Assembly (NCBI GenBank): GCA_032164245.1
Contig: JAVMKO010000002.1
Location: 183,588,920-183,652,919, forward strand
Reading direction: 5' to 3'
Source: Sternotherus odoratus
Taxonomy: Eukaryota > Chordata > Testudines > Kinosternidae
Length of the DNA stretch: 64,000 bases
The position numbers and the translations under genes are program-made. Positions within the stretch are counted from its first letter, which is position 1; each line of letters starts with the position of its first letter. Below, in pieces: positions 21,871-34,047 of the stretch. A model generated the notes under the pieces. That model was not told where the DNA came from. It worked only from the letters and a program-made list of their open reading frames with translations, and searched no databases.

Positions 21871-23890
21871 GGAATAAAGATAAGCCCCAAGAGAGAATGA
21901 ATAATATTCCTGAAAAAGGTGGCATGATGAGGCACAATTACCAAGTAGACGTTAGTGATCATGTGAGAAGATATCCATAGATTATTTCCCTCATCTGCAA
22001 ATGAGGTGTTTGATAGATCATATAGTCTTCTCATTGCTTTTAATGTTCATGTCTTCCAGATTAATCAAGGTTACTTTCAATAACTGTACAATTAAAGAAA
22101 ATCCTAGTACATCATGTCATAGACAGCTAGAAAAAAGAATTCTCCATTTTCTAAAATATCTTTTCCTGGACTTGTCATTTGCCGATTTTCTTCATCTTGT
22201 TATCACATTCTCTTCAGACACATCTTGCTCTAAAATAGAAGACGCTGTTAAACACTTTTAAAATATTTAACCAAAACATCTTTCTTTTCTGAATTATGCA
22301 AATATGTGCATGCTCTAAAGCTGCTCTGTAATTGAGTGCTATGGGTCAAAATATTTTGAAAAATTAACTAATATTGTGGCAAGGATTACAACCAAAGATG
22401 TCAAGAGCACCATGCAGGAATTCTATGGGTATTCTTTCTTTTGGATCTGTGGATCAGAACAAGCGCCATCCTCTCAACATTTTGACCCATCCACCAAACA
22501 TTATTTTGTGCATGATAACACTTGAGTGAAAACTGACTGTCACAAAGGAAATTGGAGGGTTAGATTTATAGAGTAATTATTCTCAATTAGAGACAGTATT
22601 CAGTGTAAACATAGGATGTGGTTTCTGTGAAGAAACCAAGTACAAAGGATCTTTTCTTTTCTACTTTAACACTAGTCACTATTAATGGGGGCTGAAATTC
22701 TGCAGAAACCTGTAATTTCCCTAAAAGCTTCTAGATTGGAAAATACAGCTCACACTGATGCCTTCTTGTTTTCTGTGCATACTTGGCACAGTAAGCCGAC
22801 ATAAAAGTGACAGGGACAATTTGTCCCTGGTTCATTACTTAATCATTTAAATAGATAGTCTACCCACCATATCTTATTCCGTTCTTTTTTCAAAGCTTGA
22901 GGTCATTCATATTATTATGGGTATGGCTTGTTAATGTCAGAATTTTAAGCACACGCAAAAACCTCTGTTGTAATGTTGTTGTATTGGTAAGAATGGTTCG
23001 TAGTCATAAACCATCCTTGTTTCTGTCATTGGAAACCTTTAAGGGATGGAAGTCTCATGTTAATTTAGCTCAACTCTGTTTAGCTGATTTCATAGGCAAT
23101 TTTTCAAGAATTGATTGAATTTTTACAATTAAAAGACTGTCAAAAGACATAACATGCAGACGCAACTTTCAGAGCACATCACTATTCAGCGAAGAGTATC
23201 AAAAACGAAAGGATAAAAATAATATAGGATTATACTTATTAACTAATAACAACTATATTTCAGGTCATGTCATCTGGTTAGCTGCTTCTTAAAGCTTGAA
23301 ACAAAAGGTGCTTGGATTTAACTTGCTCAACCTCTAAAGCTGAGACTGAATATTTGCTGTAGGATCATGTTATTAGGTAGCAAAGTTGCTGGGGTGTCAC
23401 TATCTGCTTCGGCATCAGACTCTAGCACTTATTATTGTCAAGAAGCCTGTAGAAAAGAGACAGGGTATAAAACCTACATGGCTAGGAACATTTAAAAATG
23501 AATATTTTTAATATTACAAAACAATTTGTGCAAGATAATAAACCCACTTTCCTAGTGAAGTGATTGAAGTTAGCTATTTTATTATTAGCTGATGGATCTC
23601 CGGAGGCCCTTATACTACATTTTACAGCGTGCTGATGGTGGGTATAAAATAATCCCTTAGGCAAGATATGCTGTTGCTCAGGAAACGTCTGATAAAGGGA
23701 ACTGTACAAGATATCAAACATATTTTAAAGCCAATAAATTGTTTCTTTTTATATTACACGTAATTCTAGTGGCTAAGGGCAAATTCCACTCTCTGCCTTA
23801 AGCCAGAGAATAGGGGCTTCATGCAGGGATATTATAGAAGGCTTCAGGCAATTTTCCTGTCCCATTCTATTCCCTAGCTTTAGGAATGTC
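20492..23890. other. Mostly unrecognised; poly-A tract
   Basis: AT-rich sequence with only chance frames. A run of 33 A at 21835-21867 could be a retroposon tail, but I recognise no body upstream. A short C run is at 21040-21049. Confidence 0.4.
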
Positions 23891-23896
23891 AGGGAC

Positions 23897-24560
23897 TGTG
23901 ATGGGGCGGGGTGGGGGTGGGTTCACCCTACACTAGCCTTGAAAGGGTTAATGAGGCTGTCAGGTGGGGACAACAATTAATTTGATAGGCCACACTTGAG
24001 GGGAATTAGGCTGGATAAGCAACTCCTGATTGGGATTAGCACTCAAATGAGAAGAAACAGGCAGGGCTATGATAAAGCTATGAAGTTGGCAGTAGGAAGG
24101 GGTTTGCAGCGCAGAGGCTGTAGAGAAGGAAAGATGGAAACTAGGGGGAGACTAGAAGGCCTGGGGTCCTGAGGAAAGGGCATACCTGGAGGAGGGTGGT
24201 AGAATGACCCTGATAAGAGGTGAAGTAGGAGCAGTCCAGTGAAACAGTAGCAACGTTTGGGACAGGGAAGACCTTGGCTGCTGGTTGTACCATTCTGGAC
24301 TGGAACCTGGAGGAGCTGATGGGCCAGGTTCCCCTAATACCCACTGAGGAAGTGGCATAGACCAAGCAGTAGAGCAGAAGACTGCCAAGGATGGCTGTTC
24401 AGTGGGGCTCTAGAACCCAAGATGGGGAGGAGCATCATGACCTGGCCAGAGGGCCAATTCACAAAGACAGAATACCCTGAGTGCACTGAGAGGGAGGTGG
24501 CAGGGTGTGTGGATGAATGGGTAAGATGAGATTCCCCAACGGTGAGGGAATCCTGTGACA
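23897..24560 (+). mobile_element. Solo LTR, first of two
   Basis: Starts TGTGATGGGG and ends ATCCTGTGACA, the TG...CA form of retroviral and Gypsy-type LTRs. Flanking pentamers are GGGAC (23892-23896) and GGGAA (24561-24565), a 4 of 5 match fitting an aged target duplication. Length 664 bp. No internal gag or pol sequence adjoins it, so it is a solo LTR; the superfamily is not resolved. Confidence 0.65.
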
Positions 24561-24565
24561 GGGAA

Positions 24566-25004
24566 ACTACTTAATGATGGATGCTACAGGGCTGTTGAAC
24601 CTTGCACATTGATTGTTCAGCAGCTCCAGAGCTTTGGGGGATATGGAGTGGATCCAAACAGTAGCACATCTCTGAATGCTATAATGAAGGGGGCCCTTAT
24701 GGAACTAAACCCTGGCTCACTGAAGCAAAGGGAGTTTTTTGACTCCAAAGAGAACAGGATTTCACCCCTTGTCTCACCATGCAGTCAGAAATTGCCAGTT
24801 CCACTTTATTTTAGCCCTCTATGCCAATGGAAGGCAGAGAAGGACTTGTCCTCCTTACTTTTTGCTGATAATTGTAAAATTGACATCTGGATAACTATGG
24901 GTTTAAATCCAAGAGAAACATATAACCAGACATTTCCAGTTGTCATTTGGCTTTAAAGATGCTCCCCTTCATTTTCAATGTGGCACAGGAGGTTTTAGCC
25001 AAAT
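24566..25004. other. Unrecognised sequence between two LTRs
   Basis: Holds a 133-codon frame (24555-24956) that starts inside the preceding LTR end. I see no retroviral or host domain in it. The two flanking LTRs are unrelated, so this is not the interior of a provirus. Confidence 0.35.
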
Positions 25005-25009
25005 GGCTC

Positions 25010-25714
25010 TGTAGTGGGGTGGCTACCCGCTCCCAGCCAGAAGGGCTTAAAGCAGCCCAGGAAAGGCCTGGGGCTGGGAGCAAGCAAGCTCCCAGGCTGA
25101 CTGGGAGAGTAGGCTCAGATGGGTGGCCACGCCCCAAACAGACTAGCAGACCCTTATAAAAATGCTGAGAGGCAGGGGCCTGGGAGAAACAGTCTCCACT
25201 AGCTGTAGAGGCAGACAGACCTGGCTGCTGGAGGGCTTGACAAGGTATCCAGAGTGGAGTGGGGCTAGGCAAGAGGAGCTGGGGAAGCTCTGGCCTGGAA
25301 ACCCCCAGGCTGCAGGGCCTAGGAGAAGGCCCAACAAAGGGTATTGGAGTTTTAGGGGGCAGCCCAGGGCTACAGAGGCAGCAGGCCAAACCCTCCTTGC
25401 CTGTGATGAGTGGCAATTATACTGCAGTCTGCCCCAGTGAATGGGGGTAGGTGATGATTGGTGGTTGCCTAGACTGAGGCAAGATGGGGATAGGGGATGG
25501 GGGTTCCCCAGGGAGGGGAGACCCTGAGACTGTGTGTGGGGGTACTGCAGGGGTGCAGCACCCTCGGTAAGAGGGCACTGGGGTCCAGGGAGGGACACAG
25601 GGCCAGAGGCAAGTGGGACTATGGCCTGCAGAGGGTGCTCCAGAGGCTGGAGAGAGCTAATTCCCTGGACGTATCAGTGGGAGGCGCCGCAGGGTGAGTT
25701 GCAGCTCTGCTATA
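25010..25714 (+). mobile_element. Solo LTR, second, different family
   Basis: Starts TGTAGTGGGGTGGCTACCCG and runs through GC-rich sequence to about 25714. Flanks GGCTC (25005-25009) and GGTTC (25715-25719) match in 4 of 5 positions. Sequence resembles a turtle Gypsy- or ERV-type LTR recalled from experience. Promoter-like 'acccttataaaaatg' lies near 25150. The long frames here on both strands are incidental. Confidence 0.6.
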
Positions 25715-26554
25715 GGTTCCCATAAACTTCAATTAAATGAGTCCAGGTAAGACTCAGTGCAGTGCTATGAAAATGTAGTCTTGTTTCTTACAGACCTCTG
25801 TACTTAGAGGCAGTGGATTAGCACTGTTGGCATTTTTAGCATGCCTATCACTGTGGTATACCAGCCTAGCAGTACATTCACTGGCAGAATTTCCTGTGCA
25901 TTCAGGCCCTGAGATTGTCCCTAATTCTGAAGACTGATTCTTATGGAGTAGAGTAAAAATGTTCAGATTCCCAGAAATGCCCCTCAGTTTATTGACTCCT
26001 AAGTATAATGCAAATGAAAAGAGACTTCCTAGAAAAGCCAATCTGAAATGTTTTAAAATGGATGTTTAATGAATGAAAAGCAGAGCAGAGATCGAAAGTG
26101 GTAAATTATTGTGAGTGAATACAAGGCAAGTGTGGAGATTGCTAAAGAGATGAACTGGGGAAGGTAATGGGTGTAAAGTTGTGTGGAAAAATTTTCTTGC
26201 TGTTGCTGAAAGAAAAGCACATTTTCAGGGGTGTGTGGAAAATCAAAACACTTACCATTCTTGCCTCTGATTATTCTTCAGAAGTAAAAAATTGTTTACT
26301 GCCTACAAAAAGCCCTGGCATTTTACTGTGAAAGTCTTTTTCATTGCCTCAGAAACATTAAGACCCTGATCCTGTGATTGAATCGGAGCAGATGGACCTC
26401 CAGAGACTTCAGTGGCAATCCACATAAGCTTTTCTAGAAGTAGCTCTGACTCATTTACAGAGTCCTCCTGTGCAGAGTAGCCTGCAGAATTGTGCCGAGG
26501 ACCAGAGAAGATCTGGGAGAGCATCACCAACAGGCAGGGAAGAATTATTCCCTA
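25715..26554. other. No gene; one foldback fragment
   Basis: Around 26360-26430 'gaccctgatcctgtgattga' with 'gacttcagtggcaa' fits the foldback repeat family. Otherwise nothing recognised. Confidence 0.4.
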
Positions 26555-26960
26555 CAGTGTATTTTTTAGTATCTTTTTCCAGTCCGATTTTAAATCTTTC
26601 CTATGATTTGTTTTCCACTGCTTATCCCCTCCCTATGAAAAAAATATTCTATATTCTAAGATTTTATTGTTCTAGGCATTCAGCCTAAATTTTCTTTCTT
26701 TATTTCATCCCAGCACTTCTTGTTTTTATACGCCCTTTCTGCAGTCTCAAACCCCTTCCCCACTCTCTTCTTGGAGCCTTGAGTAAGGCCCTAGGTGTTT
26801 ACACTTCATCAAGGACTGTTGTCTAGAATACAGTCTCTGGATTTAAATTACTCCAGTAATGAGGCTTGTACCAGTTCCCTTGGAAGCTATTCCACCATCT
26901 AATATTTCTTCCTGTGTGGTTTCTTTACTGATACTCAGACTACACTATTTTTTTTCTTTT
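26555..26960 (-). mobile_element. Old CR1/L3-like LINE remnant
   Basis: The plus strand contains 'gcattcagcctaaattttct' with 'atttcatcccagcacttctt' and later 'gaagctattccaccatctaa', which resemble the complement of CR1/L3 3' regions in heavily diverged form. Boundaries and class are tentative. Confidence 0.4.
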
Positions 26961-27524
26961 ATCAGCTGAATACATTTAAGTATTTTTACCCCAAAATGAT
27001 GAGACTTTTCACTGAGGAAATGGAAAACTCCCTCATAGAAAAAAATATCTTCTGTAAAGCACACACAGTGATTACGAGGTTCTAGTTGAGGTTTTCACGG
27101 TAGCAAGCTTTGGCAAGGTGTTACAACGGGAAATGCTTTATACTCCCATGATGAATTTAATATTCATTGAAACATATATAGTGAAACAAATTACATGTGT
27201 TATATCTTACAAATTACGTGTTATATCTTACTTTGGGGCCGTTACAACTAGATTCAGTCACTGCAATGTAAGATTGTTTTATTACTGGAAATTAGACTTC
27301 ATCTGAAGTTACTCCACATACTGGCAGATTACTGGGTTTTTTACCTTTAGTAAACTTGTGGCTTAATGTAGTGAAAACTGCTTAAGTACCTAATACAACA
27401 TATGAGGAAATGATAAGCAAAATCTATTGTGAATCAATCTCCATAGATTTGGAAATTTTTTGGAAAAAAAACCTTGTAATGTAATTTAATGGAGAAATAA
27501 AGGCCCAATAAAATCAGTCTCAAA

Positions 27525-29600
27525 TGATAAGTGATTATCATACTGGTGGGGGAGTAGCATTATATGTGAAAGAAAGCATAGAATCAAATGAAGTAAAAAT
27601 CATAAATGAATCAAACTGTACCATAGAATTTCTATAGATAGAAATGTAGCGATGTATTACTGACCACCTGACTGGGATGGTGATAGTGACTGTGAAATGC
27701 TCAGGGAGATAAAAGAGGCTATTAAAATAAAAAACTCAATAATGGGGGATTTCAATTATCCCCATATTGACTGGGTACATGTCACCTCAGGATAGGATGC
27801 AGAGATAAACTTTCTTGACACCTTAAATGACTACTTGGTCCTGGAACCCACCAGAGAAGAGGCAATTCTTGATTTATTCCTAAGTAGAGCACAGGATCTG
27901 GTTCAAGAGGTGAATATAGCTAGACCACTTGGTAATAGTGACCATAATATAATTAAATTTAATATCCCTGTGGTAGAAAAAAACCCACAGCAGCCCAACA
28001 CTGTATCATTTAATTTCAGAAAGGGGAACTACACAAAAATGAGGAGGTTAGTTAAACAGTAATTAAAGGGTACAGTGCCAAAAGTGAAATCTCTGCAAGC
28101 TGTGTGGAAACTTTTTAAAGACACCATAAAATAGGCTCAACTTAAATGTATACCCCAAATTAAAAAGCATAGTAAGAGAATCAAAAAAGAGCCACGATGG
28201 CTAAACAACAAAGTAAAAGAAACAGTGAGAGACAAAAAGGCATCCTTTAAAAAGTGGAAGTTAAATCCTAGTGAGGAAAATAGAAAGGAGAATAAACACT
28301 GGGAAATGCAGTGTAAAAATAAATTAGGAAGTCCAAAAAATAATTTGAGGAACAGTTACCCAAAGACTCAAAAAGTAATAACAATTTTTTTAAGTACTTC
28401 AGATGCAGGAAGCCTGCTAAACACCCAGTGGCATCACTGGACAATCGAGGTGCTAAAAGAACACTTAAGGACTATAAGGCCATTGTGGAGAAACTAAATG
28501 AATTCTTTGCATTGGTCTTCATGGTTGAGGATGTGAGGGAGATTCCAAAACCTTGAGCCATTCTTTTTAGGTGACAGATCTGAGGAACTGTCCCAGATTG
28601 AGGCATCATTAGAGGAGGTTTTGGAGCAAACTGATAAACTAAACAGTGATAAGTCACCAGGACCAGATGGTATTCACCCAAGAGTTCTGAAGGAACTCAA
28701 ATGTGAAATTGCAGAACTACTAACTGTAGTCCGTAACCTATCATTTAAACCAGCTTCTGTACCAGATGGCTGGAGAATAGCTAATTTGATGCCAGTTTTT
28801 AAAAAGGGCTCCAGAAATTATCCCGGCAATTACAGGCCTGTAAGCCTGATTTCAGTACCGAGCAAACTGGTTGAAACTATAATAAAGAACAATGTTGTCA
28901 GACATATAGATGAACATAATTTGTTGAGAAAGAGTCAATATAGTTTTAGTAAAAGGAAATTGTGCCTCACCAATCTACTAGAATTCTCTGAGAGGGTCAA
29001 CAAGTATGTGGACCAAGGGGATCTAGTGGATATTGTGTACTTACATTTTCAGAAAGCCTTTGACAAGGTCCCTCACCAAAGACTCTTAGGCAAAGTAAGC
29101 TACCATGGGATAAGAGGGCAGGTGCTGCCATGGACTGGTAACTGGTTAAAAGATAGGAAACAAAGGATACATATAAATCATCAGTTTTCAGAATGGTGAG
29201 AGGTAAATAGTGGTTTCTCCCAAGGGTCTGTTCTAGGACCAGTCCTAGTCAACATATTCATACATGATCTGGAGAAAGGGGTAAATAGTGAGGTGGCAAA
29301 ATTTGCAGATGATACAAAATTACTAAAGATAGTTAAGATCCAGGCAGATTGTGAAGAGCTGCAAAAGGATCTCTCAAAACTGGGAGACTGGGCAACAAAA
29401 TGACAGATGAAATTTAATGTTGATAAATGTAAAGTAATGCACACTGGAGAGTATAATCCCAGCTATACAAATGATGGGGTATAAAGTGGCTGTTACCATG
29501 CAAGAAAGAGATCTTGGAGGCCTTGTGGAAAGTTCTCTGAAAACATCCACTAACTGTGCAGTGGCACTCAAAATAGCGAACAAAAAAATGATTAAATGGC
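27525..29600 (+). mobile_element. CR1 LINE, internal ORF2 segment
   Basis: Sense-strand CR1 ORF2 running from the endonuclease C-terminal half through the reverse transcriptase. Both ends are missing: it lacks ORF1 and the endonuclease N-terminus on the left. On the right, similarity ends near 29600, before the CR1 3' UTR. Lacking the 3' end is unusual for a LINE insertion, which normally keeps it, so a later deletion or rearrangement is likely. Confidence 0.85.
27625..29460 (+). pseudogene. CR1 ORF2 endonuclease-RT pseudogene
   Basis: The endonuclease part shows IMGDFNYPHIDW (near 27744) and GNSDHNIIKF (near 27930), the conserved DFN and SDH boxes of APE-type nucleases. The RT part is open from 28621 to 29199, with SPGPDGIHPRVLKEL, then NYRPVSLISVPSKL, then motif A reading VYLHFQKAFDKVP. 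In motif A the catalytic Asp has become His (codon 29044-29046). The FADDTKLL box follows near 29305 after an in-frame TGA at 29198. Multiple stops and at least one frameshift separate the blocks, so no functional product is expected. Confidence 0.85.
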
Positions 29601-30740
29601 TTTTTTCCTCTGACCTTTTCCTGTTGAGCATGAAAAAATGTAACTAGCAGAAACTTCTATTAACTTTTGAGAGTTAAATTCTCAGGACCAGAGAAATTAG
29701 CAATTCATCCAACATTAGAAGCTCTTAGAAAGCAGTTTCTGATGGGAAACTTCACATAGGGAATAGAATATGGAAGACGTATTTAAAATGTTAGAGTTCT
29801 AAAGGATTTTTACCTTAAAAAGAAAGTCAGTAGTCCCCACTGAAATAATTCAGGTCACTGTGCACTGAAAGCTGAATATTCCTGCATGTATTAGATTGAA
29901 GTGGTAAGGGATCAGATGCTTCCTTTGTAGTGACATCAGTTAAAACAATTAGAAGTAAGTTGTCAGGTTCTTTTTTCCTTCCAGTTAATTATTTTTAACT
30001 AAGCACCTCATCCAGCTCTCCTTAGTGTGACAAAGACTTCTGTTGACTACAATGGCTCTGACTGGAACGCCACTGAAAATCAGATTCAGTTACTCCACTG
30101 AAACCCTCATTGGCTTCAAATCATCCACTGGATCCCAGTAACTTCAATAAGAGCTGTGCCTAAGTATGGAGTACAGGGTTTGGCCCTACTCTTGAAATAA
30201 TTTTTTAAAATTTTATTTATTAACAGAGCATCAAGGGGAAGAGAACCAGCAGCAATTAAACCTGCAGACAGTATCTAGATGTACAGTACATAGATGACTG
30301 AAGGCCACATTTTTAGAGGTATGTAGGCAGATAGATGCTTTTGAAAATCTGGTACCTATCTGCATCTTTAAAAATCTGGCCCTGAAAAGCTAATTTTCCA
30401 CTCAACCTTTAGCATGAATTCGTACATTAGAATATTGTTGTGATAGCCACCTCACTATTTGCATGTTACAACTTGCATTTGTCCTTCACTTGTGGTCACC
30501 TCACCTGTGTCCCATCCCCCACCCAAGGATCTGTTACAACATTCCAAACCTCTGAGCAGTTTCAGATGGGCACCATTTAAGAAAAAGCAGCAGCTTAACT
30601 CCCCCCCCCCACATATTTCCTTCTTTCCTCCCACAGGTGGAATTTACCCAACTCCTCAGCTTCCAAAGCTACATTAGTTTAAATGACCCAGGAAGGGCAG
30701 TCCTGCAAGAGTGATAGGTTTCAGATATCCTACTATCACT
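29601..30740. other. Foldback repeats, otherwise unrecognised
   Basis: About 30030-30195 and 30300-30385 carry foldback-type repeats: 'ccactgaaaatcagattcag' in the first, 'gcttttgaaaatctggtacc' and 'aaaaatctggccctga' in the second. A short poly-C is at 30601-30609. Confidence 0.45.
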
Positions 30741-30742
30741 TT

Positions 30743-30880
30743 TCCCTCTAAGCTGTGTGCGTGTGCGTGTGCACACAGATCCTAAACCCTGCACACAAGG
30801 CAAAACACTGCATGCACAAACATTTGCACAGAAGACATTTTTTGCACACATGGCCTGTCAAAAATTAGAGGGAACATTGC
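30743..30880. mobile_element. Short TIR MITE ('ccctctaa' / 'ttagaggg' ends)
   Basis: Begins 'ttttccctctaagctgtg' and ends 'aaaattagagggaacattg'; the termini are complementary. The interior has alternating purine-pyrimidine 'gtgtgcgtgtgcgtgtgcac'. About 135 bp. Class uncertain, hAT-like. Confidence 0.55.
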
Positions 30881-32434
30881 CTATTATCTTATTCTTCAAG
30901 GCTAGACATGGAGCATAATACTACTGGTATAGGAGAGATCTTCTGTTTTCCAGGAGGGCTTTTCTAGGATGCTTTTGAAAATCTCATTGGGCACCTATTT
31001 ATATCTTTAGGCACCTAATACTTTCAAATATCTGGCCCCTACATCTAACCCTAGACGACCAGGAGATATCTGACTTTAAACTCATTACACTTTTATGTAT
31101 AAAAAACTATTTTGTTTAGTTGTTAGAGGTTTTTAAAATGTTGTAGTATTTTTTTTCTCCTTTCTCAAGGGCCCGTGCAGTTGGTGCAGCTAACGGAGCT
31201 TGGCTTTAAAGAGAGAGGGATACATAAAGAAGTCCTTTTAATTAAAACAAATCACAATCCTTTGTAAATCAATTCTAAAACAAGTGTTTCCTGTGTCATC
31301 ATGTAGCATTTATGATGTGGTATGAGGTTTTGTTGACAATTGAGTGTTGCAGACATCCCACAAGTCACACCATGTCTTCATAGCAAGTGTAACTGTGCAG
31401 TACTCTGTTTAGTAAAGCTACCACATGGTGGCATACTTTTCACTTCTGCCTGGGTCTCCCTAGGAGCTGAGCAATGGAATCATTATGGAGAGGTATACTC
31501 CTCATCAGGTCTGGGACAGCTGCTTTTTGGGATCTGTTAATTCCCTCTCTTTGACTGCATCGCTGTTGTAGTAGCAGCTTTGTGCATTTACACCCTGGTC
31601 CCTTGGAGGACTCCTAATTGCTAACCAGCAAAAGCCCTGCAGGAACTTACTCAGCTGCCTTCACCAGGAAGGGAAACCACACAAGCACCTTGTAGAAATA
31701 ACCATATGTAAGCACTTCTCACAAGAAAGGTGCTAACTGAGTTCCCAGGCCAGCGTAGAGCTGGTCTGAAAAATCAGATTTTCAGATAAAAGAGTGAGAA
31801 TAAGTGGACTACAAAGAGAATTAAAAATTGACCTTTTTTATGCCCCATTGTCCCTAGTCTCAACCTGCACTTTGCAACATCTTCCTATTAACTCTGACAG
31901 ATTGGAGACATGACATTTGGGTTTCTTTGCAGCATGTCATCCTTTCAGTTAATTCGCTGTTCTCCTTGTATAGGATCTTTGCTACCTGTAGATTTTTAGG
32001 CTTTCTACCACTACCCTCTCCACTAATATTTAACATAAGATGTGACTCACGATTCTGAGAGATTTTCTCCAGCCCTTTAGGGAAAATTCTAGTGAAATTT
32101 TTAATCTCAAAAATGAAAATTCAGTACATCTTTGAAAATTATGTACATTTTCCAAAAAGTTCATCACTATTGTCTCCATTAAAGATATTACTATGCATTT
32201 CATCACAATTTGCTGGGAATCTTCATCACTGATGGTGTTTAAAGCAATTTATAGCTAATTATTGAAAGCAGTGCTAACCAAGCCTGGAGAATGCATACTG
32301 GATTTGCCCACATAAGGATTTGAGGGAGAGCGCTGATATGGACACAGTTCATCTTTTTCTGGTATAAAGTGTGGTGAGCATCAGTGAAGATCCTCATGCA
32401 AAGTTTTGCCTTTTTTACTTACTTGCTGCTGGTT
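30881..32434. other. Mostly unrecognised
   Basis: One foldback-type copy at about 30955-31050 ('gcttttgaaaatctcattgg' and 'tttcaaatatctggccc'). The remainder has no recognised feature. Confidence 0.4.
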
Positions 32435-32850
32435 AGACTCATAGGTTCATGGACTTTAAGGTCAGAAGGGACCATCATGATCATCTAATCTGACCTTCTG
32501 TACACTGAAGGACACAGAACCTCACCCACTCCTGAAATAGACACCTAACTCTGGCTGAGTTACTGAAATCCTCAGATCATGGTTTAAATACTTCAAGTTA
32601 CAGAGAATTCACTATTTACACTGCAAGTAACCCATGCTGCAGAAGAAGGCGAAAAATTCTCAGGGTCTCTGCCAATCTGACCCAGGGAAAAATTCCTTTC
32701 TGACCCCAAATATGGTGATCAGTTTGACCTTGAGTATGTGGGCAGGCAGTATGACCTGCCAGGCAAATACCTGGGAAAGAATTCTCTCTAGTAATTCAGA
32801 GCCCTCCCCATCTAGTGTCCTGTCTCTAGCAGTTGGGGATTTTTGCTATT
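32435..32850 (-). mobile_element. CR1 LINE 3' UTR, divergent subfamily
   Basis: The plus strand reads 'catggactttaaggtcagaa' and 'gggaccatcatgatcatcta', followed by 'attcctttctgaccccaaat', a recognisable CR1-type 3' region in complement. It is 5'-truncated; no coding part is present. Confidence 0.65.
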
Positions 32851-33314
32851 GGCAGTTGCCAATGGGCCATATGCCATCTTTTCTTCCCTCTTTGGACCCT
32901 TCCTCTGTAAGTACAAGGTAAACTTCTTTGCCCCTGCCTTCTCTAACATAAACTTAACAACGTGACTCCATTGCACACACTCCTCCCCCTGGGGAGAGGA
33001 TGACAGAACAAAGAAATGACAGATGTTAGTCACATCACTTAATGTGTTGTTGGAAGGCACTCAGTTACTACAGCGATGAGTGAAGCATAAGAATTCTATA
33101 GAATAGAAAGACAAATAAATGATCAAATTATTTCAGTTTTATTCTCTTTTGAGGGGGGATTTCCTGATGAAATGCAAGCCTGGAAAAAACAGAATGGAGA
33201 TCTTTTTAAACTATTAACTCCTCTGTTCACCATTTTATGTAGTTCTTGATAGTGGGGCTATTGAATAAAATATGAAAGAAATCTGGAGATTAACCTCTTG
33301 CAGAATCAAGCTCA
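32851..33314. other. No recognised feature
   Basis: No frames or repeats identified. Confidence 0.35.
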
Positions 33315-33385
33315 CAGGGCCAAATTTCCCCCTGGTGTAATTCCATTGACTTCAGTTGGTTTACACCACAGAATAATTTGGCATG
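33315..33385. repeat. Foldback repeat, near-complete palindrome
   Basis: 'gggccaaatttccccctggt' is followed by a centre 'ccattgacttcagttgg' and then 'tttacaccacagaataattt'. The two arms are imperfect reverse complements, the clearest short example of this family in the window. Confidence 0.6.
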
Positions 33386-33789
33386 TGATAATTTGTTCTG
33401 TGTTGCAAGGATCCATAGCATTAGGTGGTCAACACCTAAAATATAAGCAACCAACCTGTTATTTCACTGTGCATGTTTTCTTCTCCTATTCTTTACTAGC
33501 TATCTCTACCTTATAAAACTCAAGGGCCTGATCCTTTGCCATTGAACAGGCCCCAAATGCATGGGAAGTGCACTTCCTGCATAGCACAGAAAAATGCTTC
33601 ATATAACCTCCTCTTGTGGTAGCACATGGCTGGCAGAGGAAATAGATCAGGAGTGGAGATGGTCCAGAGGAGACACCATTGCACAGACACTTCCTTTGGG
33701 CTGAAGAAGCCTCTTTGGAATAGCTCTGCAGCTATTTCACTGACTGTGGGAAGGGCTAAGAGAGCAGGGGGCTGATTTCCACTATCAGG

Positions 33790-34047
33790 AGATCCATGCT
33801 GCTGCAATCGATGCAGCAGAGATCGATTTAGCGGGTCTAGTGAAGACTCGCTAAATCGATGACAGAGCGCTCTCCAGTCTACCCTGGTTCTCCAGCTCTC
33901 CGAGAAGAGTAAGGGAAGTCGACCGGAGAGCATCTCCTGTTGACTCAGCACCCTGAAGACACTGGGGTAAGTCAACTCCAGCCATGTTATTAATAGCTGG
34001 AGTAGCGTAATTTAGGTTGACTTACCCCCGTTGTGAAGATAAGCCCA
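33790..34047. mobile_element. Harbinger-type MITE, partial
   Basis: Contains 'gagatcgatttagcgggtct' with 'gactcgctaaatcgatgaca', and toward the right 'ggggtaagtcaactcc', 'aatagctggagtagcgta' and a terminal 'gttgtgaagataagccc'. These are hallmarks of a turtle MITE family with Harbinger-like ends. The left terminus is not clear. Confidence 0.55.

Noticed and set aside
24555..24956. 133-codon plus-strand frame between two LTRs
   Set aside because: No recognisable domain, starts inside the end of the preceding LTR, and the flanking LTRs are unrelated.
33520..33975. 151-codon minus-strand frame
   Set aside because: Its N-terminal part falls in a Harbinger-type MITE and the remainder has no domain.
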